A program made the position numbers and the translations under genes. The notes beneath the pieces were generated by a model, which saw nothing but the letters and a program-made list of their open reading frames with translations, had not been told where the DNA came from and did no database searches. A stretch of DNA of 64,000 bases from contig JAZKHY010000004.1 of NCBI GenBank assembly GCA_040385105.1, positions 186,001 to 250,000 of the forward strand, in the 5' to 3' direction. Positions 8,688-17,289 of the stretch are shown one piece after another (the first letter of the stretch is position 1; each line of letters begins with the position of its first letter). Source of the stretch: JACMQX01 sp040385105. GTDB lineage: Bacteria > Pseudomonadota > Gammaproteobacteria > Burkholderiales > Burkholderiaceae_C.

Positions 8688-9422
8688 ATGAATCTGCCTT
8701 TTTTCAAGGCCGGCTGGCGTTCGCCGCCACAATGGCCTTCGTCCCTGCGAGCGCTGCTGCTGGGCCTCAGTCTTTTCTCATTGCTTGGCGCCAGCGCATT
8801 AGCGCATGGCGTGGCCGAAGGAGACAAGGGCTACATCCAGGAGATCGCTGGCGTCAATATCCTGCCATTTGTCTACCTGGGCGCAAAACACATGGTGACG
8901 GGCTATGACCACCTGCTCTTTCTCTTCGGGGTGATATTTTTCCTGTACAAGCTCAAGCACATCGCCCTCTACGTCAGCCTGTTTGCACTCGGCCACTCCA
9001 CCACCCTGTTGGCGGGCGTGTACTTTGGCAGCAACGTCAACGCCTATCTGATCGACGCGATCATCGGGCTGTCCATCGTCTACAAGGCGTTGGACAACCT
9101 CGGCGCCTTCCAGCGCTGGTTTGGCGTGCAACCCAGCACCAAGGTTGCGACACTGGTGTTCGGGCTTTTCCACGGCTTCGGCCTGGCCACCAAGATCCAG
9201 GAGTTTGAAATCTCCCGGGACGGCCTCCTGCCCAACCTGCTGGCATTCAACGTCGGAGTCGAGATCGGGCAGTTGCTCGCACTCTTCGCCATCCTCATTG
9301 CCATGGGCTTCTGGCGTCGCACGGCTGGCTTTGCGCGCCACGCCTACACGACCAACGTCGCGTTGATGTGCGCCGGCTTCGTGCTGATCGGCCTTCAGCT
9401 TACCGGCTACTTCGTCTCCTGA
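8688..9422 (+). CDS. hupE: HupE/UreJ-family metal permease
   Basis: A 244-residue inner-membrane protein with about 6-7 hydrophobic segments. The ATG at 8688 has GGAG six bases upstream; the longer open frame covers the CzcI-like gene. Family motifs with metal-ligand histidines are visible: GYDHLLFLFGV, ALGHSTTLL and LFHGFGLA. Classical HupE/UreJ proteins import Ni or Co for hydrogenase or urease, but neither enzyme is in the window. In a metal-efflux island with a CzcI-like gene and a membrane-anchor gene, a role in Ni/Co/Zn handling is more likely (inference). Confidence 0.85.
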   Translation: MNLPFFKAGWRSPPQWPSSLRALLLGLSLFSLLGASALAHGVAEGDKGYIQEIAGVNILPFVYLGAKHMVTGYDHLLFLFGVIFFLYKLKHIALYVSLFALGHSTTLLAGVYFGSNVNAYLIDAIIGLSIVYKALDNLGAFQRWFGVQPSTKVATLVFGLFHGFGLATKIQEFEISRDGLLPNLLAFNVGVEIGQLLALFAILIAMGFWRRTAGFARHAYTTNVALMCAGFVLIGLQLTGYFVS

Positions 9423-9440
9423 ACACCCAAAGGACAATAC

Positions 9441-10103
9441 ATGTACAACACTGAATTGCCAACCCGCGCAGAGCTGCCCAGTTCGCGCCAGTTGATCCGC
9501 TCCACCCTGGTTGCCGCTGCGACGGCCGGCGCCCTGCTGCTGGCCGTGGTGCTGCCCGCCGAGTACGGAGTCGATCCCACCGGCATTGGCGGCATGCTCG
9601 GACTCAAGCGCATGGGGGAAATCAAAACCTCACTGTCGGCTGAAGCAGCGCAGGAGAAAGGCGCTGCGCAGACGGGAGCCGCCAGTCCGCAGGCTGCCGC
9701 CGCCGTTGCCGCCGCACCGCCCGGCCCAGTGCCTGCAACGCCTGCAGCACCGGCGCCCGTGCCCACCGAACCCGCGGGAAAGACCGATGAAGTGTCGGTG
9801 ACGCTCAAGCCAGGCCAGGCCGCCGAAATCAAACTTGACATGAGCAAGGGCGCCAGGGTGAAGTACCGTTGGATCGCCAGCGGAGGCACGGTGAACTACG
9901 ACACCCACGGTGACCCCGTCAAGCCGCCACGGGGCTTCTACCACGGCTACGGCAAGGGGCGCCAGTCGAGTGGTGATGCAGGCGTTCTGGAAGCTGCATT
10001 TGACGGCAAGCATGGCTGGTACTGGCGCAACCGCTCGAATCAAGATGTCATCATCACGCTGAGCACCAAGGGCGGGTACACCGCGATCAAGCAGGTGCTT
10101 TAG
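9441..10103 (+). CDS. Single-pass membrane-anchored periplasmic protein
   Basis: A 220-residue protein 18 bases after hupE, start at 9441 with an AAAGGAC site. One transmembrane helix lies at about residues 23-42 (LVAAATAGALLLAVVLPAEY). An Ala/Pro-rich linker (residues 75-115) leads to a beta-rich C-terminal domain (EVSVTLKPGQAAEIKLDMSK, then YRWIASGGTVNYDTHGD). Proteins of this layout are annotated as transmembrane anchor protein next to HupE-like genes in related bacteria (from memory). The domain could bind metal through its His/Asp residues, but no clear motif is present. Confidence 0.75.
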   Translation: MYNTELPTRAELPSSRQLIRSTLVAAATAGALLLAVVLPAEYGVDPTGIGGMLGLKRMGEIKTSLSAEAAQEKGAAQTGAASPQAAAAVAAAPPGPVPATPAAPAPVPTEPAGKTDEVSVTLKPGQAAEIKLDMSKGARVKYRWIASGGTVNYDTHGDPVKPPRGFYHGYGKGRQSSGDAGVLEAAFDGKHGWYWRNRSNQDVIITLSTKGGYTAIKQVL

Positions 10104-10115
10104 TCCCTCAGCCGA

Positions 10116-10144
10116 CGTCACCCTCCACGAGCCAGGGGGTGACG
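10116..10144. terminator. Hairpin between convergent genes
   Basis: CGTCACCC (10116-10123) pairs with GGGTGACG (10137-10144). It sits in the 47-base gap between the convergent anchor-protein and MFS genes. There is no T-run, so it may be only a weak or Rho-assisted terminator. Confidence 0.4.
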
Positions 10145-10150
10145 GCGAGG

Positions 10151-11473
10151 TCAAGACGGCCAGTGCCGATGCTCGTCGTCGATGACGTAGGGGTGGGCGT
10201 GCTGCCGCACAGCTGCCCCTGAAGCAGATGCACCCGCCAGATGCGGATGCCCGGCAGGCAGGTCGTCGTGCCGGTGCGAGAGCGCCACCGGGTCTTCGGC
10301 AGGCCACAGAACCATGGAAATAACAACGGCTGCAACTGCCAGAAATCCCAGCGCAAGAAAGCTGGTTGCCAGGCCGAAGCTGGCGCCGAGCCAGCCTGCC
10401 AGCGGGTAGGTGATCAACCAGCATGCGTGTGAGAGGGCAAACTGCGCGGCAAAGAGCGCCGGCCTGTCAGCTTCGCCAGAAGACCGGCGAAGCAACCTGC
10501 CCGAGGGAGTTTGCGCCAGCGAGTAGCCCAGGCCCAGTACGAACCACAGCGGGAGCAGCACAGCGTAGCGCGATGCGATGACTCCCCCCAACAACAAGCC
10601 CGCCGCTATCACGCCCGCACCCGCCAGCATGGCGCGGCGCTCGGGAACACGGTCAAGGATTTTTGGCAACACCAGCGCGATGAGCATCGAACCCGCGCCG
10701 AAACACGCCAGCGCAACGGCCGTTGCGGTCTGGGTCATGCCCAGTCCGGCCTGCACCAGGACAACGGTGTTGACGATGACCATGGCACTGCCCGAGGCTA
10801 TGGCAAGGTTGAGCGCGAGCAGGCCGCGCAGACGCGGTGTGGCCAGGTAGATGCGCAGCCCACGTGTGGTTCGTTCATAGATGCTGCGCCTGGGTGGCAC
10901 CTTGGCGCGGGGAAGCACTGCTGATACAACAAAAGCGGCCGAAGCCAGGAACCCGATAACCGTGCCGCCAAAAAGCGTGTGGAAGCTAACCACCGTCAAC
11001 AGCAAGGCAGCCAGCATTGGGCTGACCAGGCTCTCCAGGTCATAGGCCAGGCGGGACAACGACAGTGCTTTTGTATAGGCCTCTTCTTCAGGCAGCACAT
11101 CGGGGATGGTCGCCTGAAACGCCGGCGTGAAGGCCGCCGAGGCTGCCTGCAGCACGAAGATCAGGACGTAGATTTCCCACACCTGGGTGACGAACGGCAG
11201 AACCAGCGCAACACCGGCCCGGACCAGGTCAAGTGTGACCAGCACCGCACGGCGCGGCAGGCGCTCTACCAGTGCTGACGCCACAGGAGCCACGCCGATA
11301 TAGGCCAGCATCTTGATGGCCAGCGCCGTACCCAGCACGGCTCCGGCATTCGCGCCAGCAATATCAAAAGCCAGCAGGCCCAGGGCCACCGTGGCAAGCC
11401 CGGTGCCGAGCAGTGCAATGACCTGCGCCAGGAACAGCTGGCGGTAGGTCCTGTTGGAGAGGACATCAAACAT
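10151..11473 (-). CDS. MFS exporter with His-rich tail, NreB-like
   Basis: A 440-residue major-facilitator protein with about 12 hydrophobic segments. The N-terminal half (ALLGTGLATVALGLLAFDIA, then TIPDVLPEEEAYTKALSLSR) resembles the NreB/NrsD-type nickel exporters. The last 35 residues are His-rich (HRHDDLPAGHPHL, QHAHPY, DEHRH), as in NreB, where such a tail binds nickel. It would export Ni or a related ion across the inner membrane. Two small genes lie just upstream on the same strand. Substrate assignment rests on family memory and the tail. Confidence 0.75.
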   Translation of the reverse strand: MFDVLSNRTYRQLFLAQVIALLGTGLATVALGLLAFDIAGANAGAVLGTALAIKMLAYIGVAPVASALVERLPRRAVLVTLDLVRAGVALVLPFVTQVWEIYVLIFVLQAASAAFTPAFQATIPDVLPEEEAYTKALSLSRLAYDLESLVSPMLAALLLTVVSFHTLFGGTVIGFLASAAFVVSAVLPRAKVPPRRSIYERTTRGLRIYLATPRLRGLLALNLAIASGSAMVIVNTVVLVQAGLGMTQTATAVALACFGAGSMLIALVLPKILDRVPERRAMLAGAGVIAAGLLLGGVIASRYAVLLPLWFVLGLGYSLAQTPSGRLLRRSSGEADRPALFAAQFALSHACWLITYPLAGWLGASFGLATSFLALGFLAVAAVVISMVLWPAEDPVALSHRHDDLPAGHPHLAGASASGAAVRQHAHPYVIDDEHRHWPS

Positions 11474-11524
11474 GGGTATTCGCCAGCGGGAGATTCATGA
11501 TGCCTTCTTTTTGAAATCAGTCAT

Positions 11525-11842
11525 TCAACGCGGGCGCCCATAGCTGGCCGGCACCCAGGAGCAGCCTGTAATTTGCCCGCATGTATCGGCCCGTGCACCC
11601 AGGGGCGATGCCTCAAGAAGCTGGCGCCTTGCGAGCAGAAGAGCCTGCAGGTCAGCCTCCCCCAGCGAGTATGCGCGTTGCGTAAGCGGTGCGCCCTCGC
11701 CCGAGGCTACCGTGCCCTGCTCCAGGTGCCACCTGGCGAAGCTCCCGGCAGCATCAGCATAGTTCTCGGCCGCAGCTTCCCAGCAGCACGCACTTACTTT
11801 GGCAACAGATATGTTGGCAGACTCATTTTTGTCGTCTTGCAT
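11525..11842 (-). CDS. Small protein of unknown function before the NreB-like exporter
   Basis: A 105-residue frame beginning MQDDKNESANISVAKVSACC at 11842. Its start lies inside the last codons of the upstream membrane gene (20-base overlap), which suggests translational coupling. The sequence is helix-rich (ACCWEAAAENYADAAGSFAR) and soluble; it has two adjacent cysteines and two more near the C-terminus. No family is recognised. It ends 51 bases before the MFS gene. An upstream in-frame ATG at 11905 is possible but would overlap more. Confidence 0.5.
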   Translation of the reverse strand: MQDDKNESANISVAKVSACCWEAAAENYADAAGSFARWHLEQGTVASGEGAPLTQRAYSLGEADLQALLLARRQLLEASPLGARADTCGQITGCSWVPASYGRPR

Positions 11843-12092
11843 TGGTCGATTGAGTGCCCGCTTTTCCGGAATCTTCGTTTTCTTTCTGAGTCGCCTTTTT
11901 CTCACTCATTTGCTTTGACAGTCGACCTTGCAATTTCCTTGCGTACGGGAGTTCCTGCGTCGCCGGCTTTTTAGGGTGTCGCTTGCGCCACGCCAAATAA
12001 ATGAAATAGGCGCAAACGATAACAATGGCCAAGGGCAGCCATATCTTCAGCATAATCAGCGCCATCGTCGAGCCTGTCACCTGACGCGTCAT
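11823..12092 (-). CDS. Small single-pass membrane protein
   Basis: An 89-residue frame with a strong AGGAAGGA site before the ATG at 12092. One transmembrane helix (residues 13-34, MLKIWLPLAIVIVCAYFIYL) is followed by a Lys/Arg-rich cytoplasmic tail (WRKRHPKKPATQELPYARKL). It overlaps the next gene and probably forms a small operon with it and the NreB-like exporter. No family is recognised. Confidence 0.55.
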   Translation of the reverse strand: MTRQVTGSTMALIMLKIWLPLAIVIVCAYFIYLAWRKRHPKKPATQELPYARKLQGRLSKQMSEKKATQKENEDSGKAGTQSTNARRQK

Positions 12093-12153
12093 GAGCTTGA
12101 TCCTTCCTGCGGTTCACCCATAAGCGTCGGGACCTGGTCCAGCTATCCGGGCC

Positions 12154-12522
12154 CTACTTGAGAGTAAACCGCGCTGAAACGGCAGGCTTGCCATTCAGGG
12201 CCACCTCAACCAGCGCCTTGGCTCCGGGAGCTGGCTTGAACGCGCCTTGGGCAACGAGCTTGCCGTCCACCAGCGCGAGGGGCGCTTCCGTCTTGTCGTT
12301 GCCGTTGAAGACCGTGACCTTGCCGGTTGCGCTGGTGAGCTTCATGGGCTTACCGTGGTCACTGACATGAATGACGACCGAGTCGGGTTTGGCCACGAGT
12401 TCCAGGTCGCCGGCCTTTGTTTCCATGACTACGCCTCCATGTTTGGAAGCGTGCTCGCCTGCGGCGAAAGCCGAGAGAGCGATGGAGGATGCTGCGAGAA
12501 GGGTTAAAAGTAGTTTGTTCAC
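12154..12522 (-). CDS. Periplasmic protein at the end of the czc operon
   Basis: A 122-residue protein with GTG start at 12522, chosen because GGAAAC lies just upstream and a signal peptide starts there (VNKLLLTLLAASSIALSAFA). The mature part begins GEHASKHGGVVMETKAGDLE and is predicted beta-rich. Similar modules occur near or inside RND membrane-fusion proteins of metal efflux systems (from memory). The HASKHGG segment could bind metal. It follows the PII-like gene by 46 bases and is probably the last gene of the czcRSICBA transcription unit. Confidence 0.65.
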   Translation of the reverse strand: MNKLLLTLLAASSIALSAFAAGEHASKHGGVVMETKAGDLELVAKPDSVVIHVSDHGKPMKLTSATGKVTVFNGNDKTEAPLALVDGKLVAQGAFKPAPGAKALVEVALNGKPAVSARFTLK

Positions 12523-12568
12523 GATGTTTCCTTGAATGTCAGAGTGGAAAAAATTGTTTGGCATGCGT

Positions 12569-12907
12569 TCAGTGAATGGGAACAGCCTGCGCCAGCTCAG
12601 CAACAGTCACCCAGCCGGCCGTCGGCCTGCCGGTACGCGCGGCTGTGGTGATGGCAAGAATGAGTTCTTCAGTTTCGCTGTCCTCGCACAGAAGCTCAAG
12701 CTTGTATTCATTGACAACTTCATCGCCCAGCTCCATGGAGAAATGCTGCTCCGACGCGTCGGCGGCATGGACAAAGCCCTTGACGATGTACAGCGCCAGG
12801 TTGTGCCGGCGGTCGCCCTTTGATCCGCCCCACGCCTTGCAATCCTTCAGCGCTGCGACGACGTCAGCGACCCTGCTGCGATGAACATATGCCCTGATTT
12901 CCTTCAT
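12569..12907 (-). CDS. PII-like protein in the czc operon
   Basis: A 112-residue protein whose start overlaps the czcA stop by four bases (ATGA), so the two are coupled. The fold is that of PII/CutA-like ferredoxin-type trimers: MKEIRAYVHRSRVADVVAAL, then a T-loop-like variable region, then DEVVNEYKLELLCEDSETEELILAITTAARTG. The canonical uridylylation tyrosine motif of GlnB is absent, so it is not GlnB. PII-like proteins linked to metal RND pumps are known from genome annotation but poorly characterised; a regulatory or metal-buffering role is inferred. Confidence 0.8.
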   Translation of the reverse strand: MKEIRAYVHRSRVADVVAALKDCKAWGGSKGDRRHNLALYIVKGFVHAADASEQHFSMELGDEVVNEYKLELLCEDSETEELILAITTAARTGRPTAGWVTVAELAQAVPIH

Positions 12908-15900
12908 GGTGTCTCCTTCACTGCTTCGTTGGGAACTGCTTCATCGGCCTCATCGCGGGCACGTTGTTTCTTTTCGGCTCGTGTCTCTGACCATTCATAG
13001 AGCAACGGCAACAAGAGCAGCGTCAGCAACGTAGAGGTGATGAGCCCACCCACCACCACAGTTGCCAGGGGCCTTTGCGTCTCCGCGCCCACGCCCGATG
13101 AAATCAGCATGGGGACCAGGCCGAGAATCGCCACCGATGCGGTCATCAGCACCGGGCGCAGCCGCATTGCTGTGCCCTGCCGCACGGCCTCGCGGATTGA
13201 GAGGCCGTGCTTGCGCTGGTCGTTGAGGAAGGTAACAAGAACAATGCCGTTGAGCATTGCCACCCCGAAGACTGCGATGAACCCGATGGCGGAAGGCACC
13301 GAGAGATATTGCCGCGTGATGAACAGCGCAAAAATCCCGCCGATGATGGCAAAGGGAACATTGGCAATGATCAGTGTGGCATGGCGCAGCGAGTTGAAGG
13401 CCGTGTACAGCAGGATGAAGATCAGGCCGATCGTCAACGGAACGATCAACGCCAGGCGGGCCATCGCGCGCTGCTGGTTCTCGAAGGCGCCGCCCCACTC
13501 CACCCAGTATCCGGTGGGCAGCTTCACCTTGGCCTTGATGGCGGCTTCTGCATCTTTCACGAAGCTGTCAATGTCGCGGCCCTGCACATCCATCTGCAAT
13601 ACAGCGTAGCGCTGCAGTGCTTCGCGGCGCACAAAGGTGTAGCCCTCATTCAGCTCGATCTTGGCCACTTGCGAGAACGGCACCAGCGCACCTTCCGAGG
13701 TCCGGATCGGGATGGCTGCAATCGCCGATGGGCTGCTTCGAAAGTCCTCTGCCAGCCGCACCGCGATGTCAAAGCGCCGCGTGCCGTCAATCAGGGTTGA
13801 GACCGTCTCACCACCAACGCCGGCCTGCACGACCTGCAGGATATCTTCCGCATTGAGGCCGTAGCGCGCAGCTGCTGCCCTGTCCACCTTGATCACCATC
13901 TGCGGCTTGCCCTTGTTGGCCTCGGCAGACAGGTCGGCCACACCCTTGACCGTGCCGACAACCCCCTTGATCTGGGCTGACAGGTCCTCAAGCTTGTCCA
14001 GATCCTCACCATAGATCTTGAGCGCCAGTGTGGCCCGCACGCCGGATATAAGCTCCTCCACCCGCATTTGGATGGGCTGGGTCGCGCCAAAGACTGCTGT
14101 GGGGACTTCAGTCTCAAGGTATTCCTGCATGTCCTTGCCGAGCGCGGCATAGGACTGCTTGACCGGCCACTCGTCCTGCGGCTTGAGGTCCAGCAACACC
14201 TCCATGTAGTTCACGTCTGCGGTCTCACCTTTTTCGGCGCGGCCGATGGTGGCGAGTACCGAGCGGACATGAGGGTACTTGGCACGCAGCTTGGCATCCA
14301 TTACATTGGCCACGCGGATGGACTCATCCAGCGAAGTTGACGGAATGCCGACCACCCGGAACATGATCGCGTCTTCCTGCAGCGTGGGCATGAATTCCTT
14401 GCCGAGGAACGGGAACAGGGCGAGTGAGCCGACCAGCAGCGCCAATGCCGTACCCACTACTGCTTTCTTGTGGTCCAGGGCCCAGTCCAGCGACGGAATG
14501 TAGACCTTCTTGGCCTTGCTCACCAGCCAGGTATCTTTCTCTTCCTTGGGCTTGAGGATGAGCGCCGCAAGGACGGGGACCAGCGTCAGCGACAGCAGCA
14601 GCGAGCCCGCCATGGCAAAGGTAATGGTCAGCGCCATCGGTTTGAACAGCTTGCCCTCCAGGCCCGTCAATGAGAACAGGGGCAAGAACACCACGATGAT
14701 GATCATGATGGCAAAGGCAATCGGCGTTGCCACTTCGCGCGCCGCTTCGAGCACCACATGGGTACGGTTGATCGGCCGCCCGCCCTCCCGCGCATGGGAC
14801 AGCAGCCGGAAAGCGTTCTCCACCATCACCACGGCACCGTCCACCATCATGCCGATACCGATGGCAAGGCCTGCCAGCGACATCAGGTTGGCAGACATGC
14901 CAAAGCGATTCATCATGATGAAGGCAAACAGCATGGCCAGCGGCAGCGTCACGATCACCACGACGGCCGATCGGAACTCGCCCAGGAACAGGAAGAGAAT
15001 GACGGCGACAAGAATGGACCCTTCGACCAGCGCGCTCTGCGCCGTCGAGAGCGCCTTGTCAACGATGTCCGTCCGGTCGTACACGGCTTTCAACTCGATG
15101 CCCTTGGGCAGCGCCGCCTGCGCAATCGCCATCTTGGCCTTGACCGCCTTGACGACAGTTGCAGCGTTCTCATTGATGCGCGCCAGGGCAATGCCCAGCA
15201 CGGTTTCCTGGCCATTGCGCGTGACGGCGCCAAAGCGCACCGCAGGCGCCTCCTTGACCGCAGCCACGTCGCGGATGTAGATGGGCGAACCTGCCCGCTC
15301 GGCCACGACGATGCCGCCAATGTCTTCTGCATTGCTGACAAGGCCCAGGCCGCGCACCAGGTACTGCTCCACCCCGATATTCAGGTATTGCCCGCCGACC
15401 TGCTTGTTGTTGGCCGCCAGCCGCTCCATCACATCCTTGAAGGACAGGCCGTAACTCACGAGCTTGCGCGGGTCGATCTGAACCTGGAACTGCTTCTCAT
15501 GGCCTCCCCATGTCGTCACGTCGTCCACGCCCGGCGCCGTACGCAGGATGAGGCGGACCGTCCAGTCGTGCAGCGTGCGCAGGTCCATCGCGTTGAGCTT
15601 CTTGTCGGCGTCCTCAATGGTGTACCAGAAGACCTGGCCGAGGCCCGAACTGTTGGGGCCGAGTTCGGGTTCGCCATAGCCTGCCGGCAGGCGACCCTTG
15701 ACCTCCTGCAGCTTCTCGCCGACCAGGCGGCGTGCGAAGTAGATATCGACGTCGTCCGAGAAATAGACGCCGACGTAGGACAGGCCGAACAGGGAAACCG
15801 AACGAACGACTTCCACATTGGCCAGGCCGGCCATTGCAGCTTCGATAGGCACCGTCAGCAGCCTCTCGATGTCTTCGGCGGCAACACCGGGCGACTCGGT

Positions 15901-16050
15901 ATAGATATTGACCTGGGCCGGCGTGACGTCAGGAAAGGCATCCACCGGCACCTGGCGGAATGCCATGATGCCGAGCCCGACCAGGACCGCAAAACCCACG
16001 AGCACCAGCACCTTGTAGCGAAGGGCCGCTCCGACTATTGCATTGAGCAT
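12904..16050 (-). CDS. czcA: Heavy-metal RND efflux pump, CzcA-like
   Basis: A 1048-residue inner-membrane proton/metal antiporter, normal length for HME-RND pumps, with 12 transmembrane segments and two large periplasmic loops. It expels divalent cations through CzcB and CzcC. TM4 reads GIGMMVDGAVVMVENAF (D404, E411). The DFG that precedes this motif in classical CzcA/CnrA (Zn/Co/Ni) is replaced by AIG, so the exact metal is uncertain; it is not the copper-type motif either. It overlaps or abuts czcB (12-base gap) and the PII-like gene. Regulated presumably by czcRS upstream. Confidence 0.93.
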   Translation of the reverse strand: MLNAIVGAALRYKVLVLVGFAVLVGLGIMAFRQVPVDAFPDVTPAQVNIYTESPGVAAEDIERLLTVPIEAAMAGLANVEVVRSVSLFGLSYVGVYFSDDVDIYFARRLVGEKLQEVKGRLPAGYGEPELGPNSSGLGQVFWYTIEDADKKLNAMDLRTLHDWTVRLILRTAPGVDDVTTWGGHEKQFQVQIDPRKLVSYGLSFKDVMERLAANNKQVGGQYLNIGVEQYLVRGLGLVSNAEDIGGIVVAERAGSPIYIRDVAAVKEAPAVRFGAVTRNGQETVLGIALARINENAATVVKAVKAKMAIAQAALPKGIELKAVYDRTDIVDKALSTAQSALVEGSILVAVILFLFLGEFRSAVVVIVTLPLAMLFAFIMMNRFGMSANLMSLAGLAIGIGMMVDGAVVMVENAFRLLSHAREGGRPINRTHVVLEAAREVATPIAFAIMIIIVVFLPLFSLTGLEGKLFKPMALTITFAMAGSLLLSLTLVPVLAALILKPKEEKDTWLVSKAKKVYIPSLDWALDHKKAVVGTALALLVGSLALFPFLGKEFMPTLQEDAIMFRVVGIPSTSLDESIRVANVMDAKLRAKYPHVRSVLATIGRAEKGETADVNYMEVLLDLKPQDEWPVKQSYAALGKDMQEYLETEVPTAVFGATQPIQMRVEELISGVRATLALKIYGEDLDKLEDLSAQIKGVVGTVKGVADLSAEANKGKPQMVIKVDRAAAARYGLNAEDILQVVQAGVGGETVSTLIDGTRRFDIAVRLAEDFRSSPSAIAAIPIRTSEGALVPFSQVAKIELNEGYTFVRREALQRYAVLQMDVQGRDIDSFVKDAEAAIKAKVKLPTGYWVEWGGAFENQQRAMARLALIVPLTIGLIFILLYTAFNSLRHATLIIANVPFAIIGGIFALFITRQYLSVPSAIGFIAVFGVAMLNGIVLVTFLNDQRKHGLSIREAVRQGTAMRLRPVLMTASVAILGLVPMLISSGVGAETQRPLATVVVGGLITSTLLTLLLLPLLYEWSETRAEKKQRARDEADEAVPNEAVKETP

Positions 16051-16062
16051 GGTTCGTCCTTC

Positions 16063-17289
16063 TCAATGACCGTGGCCAAGCTGCGACTTCTGCTGCCGGG
16101 CCTTGAGCGCATAGGCACCCGAGGTGACGACCTGCTCGCCCGCCTTGATACCGGACTTCAGCATCGTCCGCCCGCCAACCCTTTCACCAGGTTCAACCAG
16201 GCGCGGCATATAGGCGCCTTGCTCCAGCACGTAGACGGTAGGCTGGCCCTGCATCAGGACGATGGCTTCGTCAGGCAGGGACAGGGTCGCGCGCTTCTCG
16301 CCTGCGACCTCGATGGTCGCTGAAGCGAACATCTCGGGCTTGAGACGGCCATCCGCGTTGGCAACTTCAATGCGCGCGGCAACTGTGCGCGAGTCCTTGT
16401 TCACGCCGGCGCCGATATGGGTTACCTTGCCGCTGAACTTGTCTGCTGGATACGCCGGTACTGTGACCTTCGCATCTGCGCCAACCCGCACTTTTGCCAA
16501 TGCCGACTCCGGCAGCGCCGCCTGGATCCAGACGCGGCTGAGGTCAGCCACAGTAAACAGCGAGTCAGCCGGAGTGGCAAGGCCACCCAGGCTTGCCTGC
16601 TTTTCAATCACGGTCCCGGCGAACGGGGCAGTGACCGAGAACGAGGAAACGCTCCTGCCCTGGGCGTTTTGCGTGCCGCCCATCAGGCGGAGGCGGTCGG
16701 CCGCGTTGCGCAGGCCGGCAGCAGCCTTGTCCCTTTCGGCCTGGGCTTTCAGGAAGTCCTTACGCGGAATGATTTCCTCCGTCACCAGCGTTTCGGCTCG
16801 CTTGAAATCGCTCTCGGCGATCCTGAGTTCAGCCTGGGCCTGCACCCATGCGGCATGGGCCTCGCCGACCGCAACGCTGTCCAGACTGGCAAGCGTCTGA
16901 CCTGCGGCGACGCGGTCACCGAGCTTGGCGGGCATCGAGAGGATTCGGCCCTCTATGCGAGGCGCCACCTTGGCAACGCGTTCCTGGTTGGGCTCGATCG
17001 TCGCCGTCACTACGAGGGACTCGCCGACCGACTCTGTTGTCATGGCCTGCACCTTGATGCCGGCGCGCTCGGCTTCCTCGGTGGTCAGAGTGAGTTCCTG
17101 GGCGGCCTCCTCCTTGTGCTCGCCCTCCTTCTTCCCGCCGCCCTCCGCATCGGAGTGCTTTTCTCCAGCGGCGTGTTCGTCCTTCTCGCCGCTTTTTCCG
17201 CAGGCAGCCAGGGACATTGCCATGGCCACCACCGTGGACAGCAGGATGATTCGGGCGGGTTTCCCCGGGGCATTCAACAACGTCATCAT
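16063..17289 (-). CDS. czcB: RND membrane-fusion protein
   Basis: A 408-residue periplasmic adaptor linking CzcA to CzcC. The N-terminal lipoprotein-like signal (LAACGKSGEKDEH, cysteine near residue 29) is followed by a His/Glu/Lys-rich stretch to about residue 65, typical of CzcB and likely metal-binding. The hairpin, lipoyl and beta-barrel domains follow (GDRVAAGQTLASLDSVAVGE; GTVIEKQASLGGLATPADSL). The C-terminus ends QKSQLGHGH. Its first codons overlap the czcC stop by four bases. Confidence 0.93.
   Translation of the reverse strand: MMTLLNAPGKPARIILLSTVVAMAMSLAACGKSGEKDEHAAGEKHSDAEGGGKKEGEHKEEAAQELTLTTEEAERAGIKVQAMTTESVGESLVVTATIEPNQERVAKVAPRIEGRILSMPAKLGDRVAAGQTLASLDSVAVGEAHAAWVQAQAELRIAESDFKRAETLVTEEIIPRKDFLKAQAERDKAAAGLRNAADRLRLMGGTQNAQGRSVSSFSVTAPFAGTVIEKQASLGGLATPADSLFTVADLSRVWIQAALPESALAKVRVGADAKVTVPAYPADKFSGKVTHIGAGVNKDSRTVAARIEVANADGRLKPEMFASATIEVAGEKRATLSLPDEAIVLMQGQPTVYVLEQGAYMPRLVEPGERVGGRTMLKSGIKAGEQVVTSGAYALKARQQKSQLGHGH

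Noticed and set aside
14758..16323. 521-codon open frame on the plus strand
   Set aside because: It is antisense to czcA/czcB, has a His/Arg-rich composition typical of reverse-frame shadows in GC-rich DNA, and has no ribosome site.
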